NCBI GenBank assembly: GCA_963402885.1
Contig: OY727099.1
Location: 870,501 to 934,500, forward strand
From: Antedon bifida
Lineage: Eukaryota > Echinodermata > Crinoidea > Comatulida > Antedonidae
Direction of reading: 5' to 3'
DNA length: 64,000 bases
The position numbers were made by a program, and so were the translations under genes. This document shows positions 48,101 through 60,100 of this stretch, one piece after another; within the stretch, counting starts at the first letter, position 1; each line of letters opens with the position of its first letter. The notes under the pieces are model-generated. The model made no database searches. It had not been told where the DNA came from and was given only the letters and a program-made list of their open reading frames with translations.

Positions 48101-51100
48101 TCAGGTCCCTTTAAATGTGGTTCTACTGTATTTTGGTGTTTTTAAAGGCACTGGTTGTTTGCGCATTGGTATACTTTCACATATATGTCAGTATACTGGA
48201 AAGTGGAATACATACAGAAATGCGATTGAAATTGGTAAGTGGTCGTAAACCAAAACAAACGCTTCATTTCAACGTAGTATGTAGTCCCTGAAATTCAATG
48301 CGCAGCCGTAACCATTCATATTAATGTGTAATAAAAATGAACAGTTACATTATGCAGTGTAGTATAGTGGCAATGTTTCTTGTGTCTGTAAGCTCTTATA
48401 TACCTAAGATGTTAATAGATAAAGCAGTCCTTTGTAAGTACAAGATCTGAGCTAGAAGCTTATTTTTATTGAGATAGAAATATACAGTACAGCTGTTGGG
48501 GCTTTTTATAATTTGTTTGGAAATAAACAAAATTTCAATAAATGTAACAATAAGTTTGATTGCCTAATTAAGGAGATGTTGTGGATCAAAGAGATAAAAC
48601 CTACACTCAATAAACAATCGGATTCCATCAAAGCTAAATTGTTTATCTAACTCAGTAGGAGGAGCTAATTACTTAATTAGCCCTCAATTAGCATTTCCTG
48701 TCACCAACTTTGGTGCTTAGTGCACATAATTATTATTGTTTTGTATTCACTGGATCTTGAAAATGGTTCTATGATGGTACCGAAACGTCGATCTCTCTTT
48801 TTGTCATTAAATTTTATATTGAAATTATATAGTAAACGTCTTTTAATTCATAAACAAAATTGATTTAAAAATCTTTGCTATTAAAATGAATGTACAGTAT
48901 TAACGTATGTACCTCTTTGCCAGATTGAGTGACTTGACAATGTCTTGGTAACACTTCTTGAGTTCTACATAGAGGGTGCTTTCACGGATGCCTTGGTTGT
49001 TAATAATCTCCATCAATGTATCTACGTCCTTTTGACAGTCATACTGAAACCACATATTTTGACCAACCTTTGGAATTCTATAAAAACAATATTGATAGAT
49101 TTATTGAATGATTTATTGTATTGGAATTACGGCTCTGTCTACACTATCAAACTTTATATGACAAAAAAAAATGTGATGTGCCCATATATGGACGCGATGA
49201 TGTCATATCACTACCATATTTGGGCACATCACAATTTGTCAAACTAGTTTGATAGTGTAGACAGAGCTTTAGAAATATAATATTTTAAAAACTACAACTA
49301 GGATTTTCAAAATTCATTCTTAATTGTAATATTTATAGCAAATACTAACAAGGAATAGAAATATATTAACTTTGAATATATATAAAAAATTAAAATAGGC
49401 CAAACATAGGCCTACAGAACTATGTCTAGTAGTGATTATTCTGAATTCAGAATTTAAAATTATGATGGGCTTATACTGCCTTATCAAAAGTAGGGGGTGA
49501 GCTTACCCGCATCAGTTCGGTACTTACGTTAATTCTACACCTTCTGTGGGCAGATCCGAGTCATCTGAATCTGAATCACTGTCGTCATCTTTGAATGAAT
49601 TGCCAATCTCTTTACAAGCCCAACCCTTCTCAACAAAAAGCCCGGGTACGACACTGGAGAACAGCCAGTAACGACTATGATTACGATCAACACCTAGAGG
49701 CTGGTTTCGCAATATTGACTTGGCTAGTTGAATACCATCCTATATATTACATAATAAAAGACAAATTGTTAGTAAAATAGCTGTCCATACCAATTTTGAG
49801 ACAAGGTTCTAGATGCAAACAAATATTTTTCTATATGGGTTGTCTTCCCATTATCATTTACACAGACAAGCGGTAATGGCAAGTATAAAACAAGTAGAAC
49901 GTTATCTTATGACCATTTACACAAAATGAAAACAAAAGTTAAGCGGAAACCAGCTCAGAATAGGTACAGATTCTATGTGGGACAAGCTACGCAGTTTTAC
50001 GCTTACGATTAACGCTCGTCTGTGTAAATTGGCCTTAAAAGGTAAAAATATCATGAGGATATGGTTGCAGTCTGTGGTTAATATGCTAAAAAATATTAGT
50101 GATATTTAATGTTTAGGCCACTAGAAATATCTTATTCCTTCCACACCTCAAACCGTCTTTCAAACGATTCTGCTTCACGCTGTTTTCTCAAATCCTCTTG
50201 ATCTTTTATACGTCTTTCTCTTTCTTTACGTTCTTGCTCAGCGCGTTCTACCTTCATTTTCGCAGATTGCATACGTCTTCTTTTGATGACTGTAATCAAA
50301 TCGTTTTCGTCTTCTGGAATAATGATTTCTTCCTTCGTATTATCCTTAGCTTTATTTTCAGTCTTATTTTCTAAAATAATAAATTCAATAAATATTTTAT
50401 CAGAAACTGCATTCACACGAATACAAAATCAAACTAGATTTAATTCGTCACTATGACGAATTATAGGTTATATGCATTGATTTAAATAAAGATAATTGAT
50501 TGATTTAAGATATATTGATTGATTGATTTTCTCAGAATCGTTAGTTATTTATAATATATTATAGGATCTTGCTAACGCAAATACAATAGCCGGTATCATA
50601 ATCCGATCAAAGATCCTTCTGCGTATATAATGTCATAAACCACATTTGTGTTTTTATTTAGATTTCATTATAAATCATGTGTATAATCTATACACTAAGA
50701 AATACAATTGAACAAACAATACGGATAATAAAAAGAAATCTTATTTCGTTTCGTTTCCCAAGGTGAGACTCGAACTCGGTACCTTGAATGCTATAGACAC
50801 GAGCAAAGACCACCGAGCCATACACAACTGACTAAAGTTATGGAAAGATTCATCCGTGTATTTACTATGCAGTAACCACTTTGGTGCAGATAGATTATTA
50901 CATACCGCAATAAATTATAATGTTTTACTATGATGACATCTTTAAAAATTTAAAAAAATGATGCACTGTCAAACTATATACTTTTAACTTTAATATATGA
51001 ACTTCTTAAGGAAGAAAGTTAATGTTAAGTTTGTTATTTCGGCCCAAGAAAATGTTATAATTTGATTGATTGTCATAATTAATTTTTTTAAATTTAATAT

Positions 51101-54100
51101 GCCATTAATGATGACTTAATCAACTTTTTTTCTCCTAATTTCATAATAAATCATACATATGATACATACACTTCAAGAAAATGAAATAAAAAATAGGTGT
51201 TCCCGAGCATTCTAACGATATATATTAATTTTAAAATTTAGCATATTTTCACCATTTTGTTAACTTACACGTGCGTAGCCTGTCACTTTAGACGTGCTCG
51301 TATAACGCTATTTCGCGTTGAAAAGTGAATAAAATATGATGATATTATTAAAGAAAGGTTATACAACAGTAATCGGACAAAAAATGTGCGCATTAACGTT
51401 TGACGCGCAGTGCGCGTGCAAAAATCTGCGCACTCATGGTAATTTTTTAAACGCTTAAAATTGCCTGAAACGTACTCTAATTTCATCGAAAATAAATTCT
51501 GACAATTTTGAACATTTTAAGCGCGCGTACGCATGCGTTATATGCGTTACGCACGTAATTATATTGCCATATGATGAAATATGACCTGAAATTTATGAGT
51601 ACCAAATTTTGTTTAAAAATGATTCATGCTTGTGAAGATATGATTACAAACGTGATTTCATTAAATCGCGCGTAGACCGCGTAATGTTTGATTGCGCACC
51701 GTGAAAACATAACCACATCGATTCCTGGCCATAAGGAATATACTCTGAAAAATTGACTTAGCTAGATGAAATTGATATCAAGATAATTCACGGACAAAAT
51801 AGTGCTAAGGAAAGAATAAATAAACAAATAAAGATTTTGACAGAATCAAGAGGTTATATGCATGATAATGCATATAACCTAATTATTAGTACATAGACAT
51901 TACTTTGACAAGTAGTGGACAAGCTCTAACTACTCATACTTTCATTTTTGTTAGGCACCTTGATGCCGTCTTATTTATTTATTATTCATGGAATACTTCA
52001 CCTTTTTTAACTTCTTTGTCCCCGTTCTTTGCTACATTAGGCTTCTTCTCCTGTTCCTCCTCCTTCTTAAGCCGCAATGCTTCCTTTTCTTCCCTAATTT
52101 TCTTCTTTTCTTCCCTCACTCTATCATTTTTTTCTTTCAGTGTTTTAAGTTTCTCTTTCCTAAAAAGACAAATCCACAAAGTAATATATAATGCTCAGCT
52201 CTAAAACAATCTGTGTCCAAAAGAATCTAACACAACACAATGGACTGAAATGCTTAAATTAAAATACCACACAAGCAGTTTTATATCAACAAAATGAAAT
52301 ATTTGAAACATTTATGCTTGATTTTATGAATATTATTTATACATTCAACATTAGCAAATGATGTCATGCAGTTGTTTATTTGTCTTTTTTTCTGTTTAGG
52401 GGTTGGACAAGTTCTTTTACTTCTAATTCCTATCTCTGGAACAGCTATTTTTGTTACCATTTAATTTACTGTAAATGTATGCTTGTTTTTTTTTTAATAC
52501 AAAAAAATATATCAAAAAAAAGCGTTATTTTTACTTGACATTGTTAAGCCATGATAACATCAAATCAATGTACTTGAGTGTGTACTAGATGCAGACTTAC
52601 CAAAGCTGGGTTGCGTCCTTTTGCTTTTCTTCCATAAAATCAATTACTGAATAAGATGACATAATACGATGGCACAGACAGATCAACAGAATTATTTTCT
52701 CATCTGCTTCAAGCACATAAAACTCTTTAGTATCTAATTTCTCAACCAAGTCTTGGGGCTAAAAAAGATAACAAAGGGTGATCGGTCTCTATGAGAAAAC
52801 ATAACATTTGAAATATCTCCATAGCTTCTATATTTTGATATACAATTTTCGGGACACCGCATATTTAGTTCTGAAATGAACTGTTGAGTTTATCGACGTT
52901 TCAATCAATATACTTTGATCCTTTATTATTACAAATTCAAATATGCCTAAAAACAGTGTATAAAAACAATCAACTATAAATTATTTTCATTAGAAATCTT
53001 TAATCGAAATACTTTAAAAAGAAAAAAAATCTCACCACATCGTCATCTACATCCTGGTGGATTTCCTCATCTGTATCCGAGTCATCCGTCTCCTGATCGT
53101 TGGGTCGTAGGCAGAGTCTCATCAACTCTGACGCAGTGTGCATGTTGACTGGAATACCAGACAACTTCATTCCAAGTTCAGAATAATCCTGAAGTAAAAA
53201 TAAAACATTTCAATATTATTAAATTCATTGACAGGGGTGGGTGGGGGCGCCTGGATACAAAATTTGGCAAAAGTAGGGGGTAGTATTATTAATTGAACAT
53301 GGGAATATATTTGATCATATACGTCAACCAAAACTCATTCTTTTTACTTGAAGCTGATAAACTAATCTCTTTATTTAAAAAAACAAATTTAATTAGACAA
53401 ATTGCCAAGGATAACCATAATGTAATTCATTCACTATTCAATTCAATCCTATTCACAAGACAGACATATACACAAGATGCTCTACATAAATAAAGTCTTA
53501 TTACAAGTCTTTTGGAGTGTAATTTGTCTTTAGAAAAAATCCTGACATGACAGGACTTGAACCCAGGACCCTTGGATTGGAATCATAACCACCAAGCCAC
53601 ATCTCCACTATGATATTAGGAGTGCACCTAAAGTGGCTATGTTCATTATTACCTCAGCTATGTCATCCTGAAGTAGAGTTTTAAGCAGAATCACTAAACA
53701 CCGAGATAGATAGCTAAATCCTTGAGGTCCACTTACTAATGCCTGCATCAAATTCTCTAAAATGAAAAAAAGGAAAATGTATAACGTTGTGCATAAATAG
53801 ACTGCAAAAATCACAAATAATTTCTTTTAAAATGTACAATTTATCTAAAATTTATGAAAGAATAGTATACCAAAAAATATTGTTCTTTGGATACTGCAAA
53901 CAAATGTGCAATTCAGATTATAACATTGTGAAACCATGCACATACAAGTAGTGGCTATATTTTAAACAATAATTTGGGGACACTTTCCCATTAAACAGCC
54001 ATCCCCTATTAAGGGGACACTCTGTTGGGACTTAAAGGTGTCCTCTTAATAAGGGTTCTACTGTATTCTAAATATAGACAGAAATAGCATCTTAAGCTCT

Positions 54101-57100
54101 GTCTACACTATAAAACTAGTTTGACAAAAAATGTATGATGTGCCCAAATATGGTAGTGATATGCTCGAATATTGTAGTGATATGACTTCATCATGTCTAT
54201 ATATGGGCACATCACATTGTTTTATCACATAAAGTTTGATAGTGTAGACAGAGCTTTAGAAAGCATGCTTACCAGCTGTGATAGGGTATTGATCATCTGG
54301 CATGAGTAAACCAGAATACATGTTCAAGAACTCGGTAACCATTGCGACATCGCCAAACCGTGTGTTTGGTATGCCCTCTGGAAGGACCACCGGTTTAGGC
54401 AATATCAGTGGCTTTAACAGGAGCTCTTGGTCTTCATATCGCTGTCGAGTAAACAAAAAACATCTCATTAGCACGTTATAATTTAATTACACCTCTATTG
54501 TCTTAAAATTACCATGGGCAACTACATACACTATCCTTCTGAAAGGTGAAAATTCTGTTTAGAGAACGCACACACAAGAAGGCCACCTCAGACAGCGTCA
54601 TACTACAAGTCGTCTCGTGGGGAGAAAATTAACATGTTTAAAGTTCTCCCGGCGACCTAAAAACTACATCTCAATGCTATCTTATGACGACTCCTCTCGT
54701 CGGGATTCAACTCAGACAACACAGACGAGTCAAGACATTTCGTTGGGCCTTGTCGTACGATAGTTTATGATCTGAGTTGGCCTTAAGTCAAGGTCGTAAA
54801 CAAGTCTAAGTTGGGAGTTGTTTATTTGTCAAGAGAATAAATCTTGACATCTGAGGCCGAGCATCTTCCCTAAGCTACAACTCCTCTACAAACTTGTGAC
54901 TACCAAGAATTCAGCAGGAAGAAAATCAAATTAAATTATGTCCAATCTGTTCTCAGTATAAACTTTGTGGGCATATTGCTAATAAATACAAATTAAATAT
55001 TTAAATTTTAAGATAACTAAATTTCAAATTAAGCGTCATCAACCTTGGCAAGTTCTAATCTTTGTTTCTTTTCTTCTTCAATCTGTTTATTCTTAGCTTC
55101 TCTTGACACCTTCCTCTTCTCATCCCTCTGTGCCTTCAGGAATGCCTTCTTATCGTCATCTGACATCGAATTCCTAATCAAGATTTATACAAAAGCATTA
55201 CTTTCTATTCATATCATTGAAATCAATCATATCATTTGAAGTTTATGCGTCAGTTGATTTTGAGCTTTGGATAGACATAGTTAAAAAAATACAGCAGAAG
55301 CCCTATTAAGTGGAAACCTTGTCCTCTGAATATGATTGGCCATAGTATAAATATATTGCTCCTCATTCATCTTATGGGAAAGTGTCCCCTGAATAGAGGT
55401 GTCCAAGTAAAAGAAGAGGTTCTACTGTAATGTATATGAAATCAGTGGGATCCTTGGAAATACAGTAGCACCCCTATTAAGGGGACACCTTCATGACCCC
55501 ACAAATTTCTCCCTTCAAAAATAATATTTATATTTTCATCATTCGGTTGTTTTTATTGTGGTAAAAACTCTAGAGCACTCCGGCCAGTAGTGGCCGTAGT
55601 TATTCATTTTCAAAAGGATGGCCGCAGTAAAATGCGAGGCCTGCTTATTTTGTCGAACTAGTTTGATAGTGTAGACAGAGCTCAAGTCAATGGTAATAAC
55701 AACAAATATCATACCATTTAATCTTTTTCTGAATCTGTTCATATTTTCTAATTACATCATCTTTTACAAGCGGATTTAAGTGGTTTCTCTGTATAGTTGT
55801 AAGCTGTCTGGCACAAGCGCTGAGATACTGAAGGTACTGAGGCTTTCTGTTGTTTTTCTTTGAAGCTATCAACCTAATAAACACAAACAGTAATCAATAT
55901 TTTCATACACTGTACCATTAAAACATTAAATTTCATAGTACGTTCAAATCAAACATCAGCTCTCCTTTCACTCTTAATAATAAGTGTTTAGTAGAGGAGC
56001 ACTAGTTCTCAATAGAGAAAAATGATGATTGTATTGGTTATACATAGAGGTTCACCATTTCCCTATATTGTACCCACAAGCACCATTAATCAGACTGATA
56101 TGCCACATCACACAATTTTCAAAATTTCTACTGTATGTTATCAATCATCATTAATTGTGTTGTATTTTTTCATATCTAGAGGATATTTATTTGATTATTA
56201 TACATGTTACCATAATAATAATCAATTATTAATTATTAATGTACCATATATATATTAAAGTATTTGCGAGTGAATTACTTTTGTACAATGGGAGGCATCT
56301 TAGGTGTTCTTGGTCGTGGTGACTTGGGTGATTTTGGGGGTAGCTTCACGATCTGATACCTCCCATCGGAATCATCACTCGAATCATTGTTTTCCTTTTT
56401 CTTACTTTTCACATCAAACAATGTCAGCTGTTTCATAGATTTCTGAAAATATATTCATTCAAAAACATTTTATTCTGTAACATTTATTACTAAAAACAGT
56501 CTGTTTATATATTTAGGCATATTTCCAAGGATAATAACCATAAGCAAATTCATTCACTATCCTTCTTAAAGGTGGCCCTTAAATAACTTTGGGCTGGGAG
56601 GAAGACTTAAAAGCCGGGTGTCCCAGTTTATGTGGCTTAAAACTAAAGGATAAAATAAATACCTTATCTTTTGGCGATTTGGATGACTTGTTCGGTGTAT
56701 TACCCTTCGATTTGGAATTTTTAATAAACGATTTACTTGGTGTTTTCTTTTGACTTTCCTTTGATTTCACAGCTGTTGATTTTCTCTTTGTTGAAACTTT
56801 TTTAGGAGTAGTTTTTGACGATTTTTTAAAAGAACTAGAACTTTTTTTGCTTTTATCTTTCTTCTTTTTCCTGTCTCTTTCTTCTCGTGACTTCTTTGAT
56901 TTTCTTTTATTACCATTTTTCTTGTCATTTTTCGACACATCTAGCTTCGCTTTGTCTTTAGCCATATTCTTAAAAATTTCTCGCCAGTTTGACTTAATTT
57001 CGTCCCGTGAAATTTTAATCAGGGGCACATCCTCATCACTAGAAATAACTTCAGTTTTGTTCACAGACTTTACTTTTGAGGAAATCGGTGAAAGAGCGAG

Positions 57101-60100
57101 TTTTTTTAACGGTACATCATCATCAGAATCGCTACTACTTTCGGTGTCAACCACGTTTATCGTTTTTCTCTCGTCGTTTTCAATACGAAACAAATTAACT
57201 CTGAGAGTAGACTGTTTACTAGGCATTTTGTCCACTTTAGTGTTACACAATGAGTTCACTTTCAGGTCTGCTGGTGATTTTTTACAATTTTCACCACCGG
57301 ATTTCTCAAATTGAAATTTTTGTTTGCTTTTACTCGCTGGTGAGCTATAGGTGTGATCAAGGTACACTGGTGATGCGCAACTAGATGAAGCTTGAGGGCT
57401 CTCTTCTTTAGGAGAGTTCACACGTAAATTTGCTTGTGCAGACGATTTGTTCGTCTTTATCTTCTTAGATGTTGTGTCTAATGTTTCGGACTTGCGTTTC
57501 TTGCTATTATCAAATTGAACCTGATGAAAAATCAGAAGAGAAATCATACAAAATATTTTTACTATTTAATCTATTTACTTCTTATTACAATTATTTTAAA
57601 ATGTAAATAGTACTAAAATATTTATTAGATAATTCTGGTTCATGGACAAGGTTGACTGTATTAATAATATGACCCTACCTCATTCTGATCAAATATTGTC
57701 AACTTGATATGTTTTTATGTTACATTATTAAGAATTTTAAAGAAATTGATTTTTTAAAAATGAATATAGCCAACCTTGTATGGAGATAACAAAAATTCTG
57801 GAAATTTGTTTATCAAATTAAACTTCTTGACTAAATGCTCCAAGACAACCCACACTCTATTATTTTGACAGTTACTTTGCAGTGTGCTTGTCTGTAGAAA
57901 CAACTGCACAGCTTCTTGTGATGGAAGCTCCTCTAAACGTCTGCAAAATATAAAATATTGTCACTTGTTGACATTTTTAAGCATCAGTGGCTTCCCAACG
58001 CACCACTAGATTATGTAGCTATTGAGTCTAATAGTCATTTTTTGTTCATACACATTCAACAGTAACTAACAAGATCGATACATGCTTATAAACACGTCTC
58101 ATTTCAGGCTTTGAGAGTGGATTAAAAACAATCAAGAGTTAGAACCCTGGCCCTAGTTCAGGATTGAACATTGGGATTGGAAGATGAAGTACATTAACCA
58201 CAAAATAGCAGTACTTCGAATGACTTTTTGACTCAATGGCTCCATAGTCCAGTGGCGCACCACAAAAAGTCACTAATATTCATGCAAGGAGGACACAAGT
58301 ATGCTACTTGCTAAAGATTACATTTTTAAATGTTTCTTCCAGAAACAACATCAGTGCAATACAAACAGTATACTTACATCAGTTCTCTGGCGGGCACACC
58401 TCCAATAATTTTCTCTTCTCCGATTAATTTTATATTACACAGAAGATTTCCAGTCTAGATGGGATAATACAGAAGATTAACCATGTTTTATTCAATTTTA
58501 TATTAATTTATTAGTGGGTGTCAAAAAGTTATGGATGTACTTTAAAGATAACATTAAGTCTATATTAAGTTTTTTTTTTCAAATGTAAATATATTATAGT
58601 TATATTATATCTACATTTAACCTGTTACTGTCAGTTTCGTTGCTGTTGGTTGAATAAAAAGAATATATATTTATATACTTTCACCTAGGTCTCTTGGGTG
58701 GGTGCTACCCAATTACGTAGTAAAAGTAATGCCTACCTTTAATGGTGATTGTTGCTTTTCCCCAGTAAAATTCTCTTTATCACTAGATGGTGAACCAGTC
58801 TGTTTTACAGGTGTCTAAATTGAAAGAGAGCAAAGAGATGATTCACATTAAAGCATTCAAACTGGCATGTCTACTCTAATTGCTGTTGGATTGGATGTTG
58901 GTACACAAAGTGGAAGATTGTCTGACATGGGTAGATAAATTTAACAATGCAACTAATTTGTATTCTATGTATTTTTTTTTTAGTTTAGAGAGAAAATATT
59001 TTAAATACATTTATATCATAGGTTGCATGAACCACTTCTAACTACTAAACTATACCTTTTGATGACTGCCCTCTGCCTCTAGTTTGATAATCTTTCCTCT
59101 AACACTTTAAAATAAAAAAAAAATCCGTTAATTAAAAATAAATAATTTGTCAGATGTTATTATCACATGCTGGCATTCAAGCCTACTCCTCAATTTGAAA
59201 TATATGCAAATGTAAAATTATGACAAATAACTTGTTACAATTCGTATTGTTTACTTACACTTTTGATTTAACTTTGACCTTTAACTCCACCAATTCTCCA
59301 ACAACAAAAGTTTGACTGAGTTTAAAAGAAACTTGTTCTGTGAGATGCTCAAGAGACAATGTACCTAAAATAAATGAAAGCAAAAGTTTGGTTTTTTTTA
59401 AATTTTAATTCATACTTCATTGTTTTTCAAACTAATATATAAACTCCCCAAACAGTGTAAATTCTTATATTAGATGGGGATAGAGTCTGTTACGTCATGT
59501 ATGTAAAAACATTGTCTGTTCGACAAGAATGCCGAAAAAATCTTCTTAAACTAACCTACTTTTTATCTAGGTATTTCTTCAACTTCAATATCAACAGATT
59601 TTGGCCAACCTTTATTTTGTTATATATTAATTTCAATTCACTGTACCAACAGCAAAAATACATGCACGGTTAGCCATGCCGATAGCCACTCCTGATAACT
59701 TCAGCATTATGCAAAGTTCAACATTAACTGCGTAATGTGAACACCTCGCTAGTAATTATAATACTAAATTGCTACACACATGTAAATCAATAAATAAGTC
59801 TGAACAGGGACTTACTATGATGAGCTAACTCACAAGCTATCTTCTCAAAATGTGATGGAAATACCTCGCGTAAGGATTCTTCTGCAGTCTTTTCAGAATC
59901 TAGGGCTTCTCTGTATGTTAAGTTTGACTTTCCTGTACACCTACACGTCCAATTCTTTGCACTGTAAAGTGCTACTTTCTTAATATAATCGCTAAAAATT
60001 GAGTGCGTTAAGTAAAAATATTAAACATCAATGCAGTGGTAAAATATATATTTCATAAGAAAATGTCCCTTAATATAGAGTTTTCTTAAAGAAGGGGATC

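Larger units (their letters stand above)
50468..51880. mobile_element. Possible 1.4-kb composite insertion in a BAZ1B intron
   Basis: 'aggttatatgcat' at 50468-50480 has its exact inverse at 51868-51880, where a second direct copy also makes a perfect 13-bp hairpin with a 4-nt loop (51851-51880). Between them lie a tRNA-like SINE head (50757-50828) and a CpG-rich stretch (51265-51725). No transposase is visible. It could also be unrelated repeats in one large intron. Confidence 0.35.

Noticed and set aside
56847..57314. 155-codon plus-strand ORF rich in Phe, Leu and Ser
   Set aside because: It is antisense to the Lys/Ser-rich BAZ1B exon 56663-57520; the composition is what the complement of Lys codons gives.
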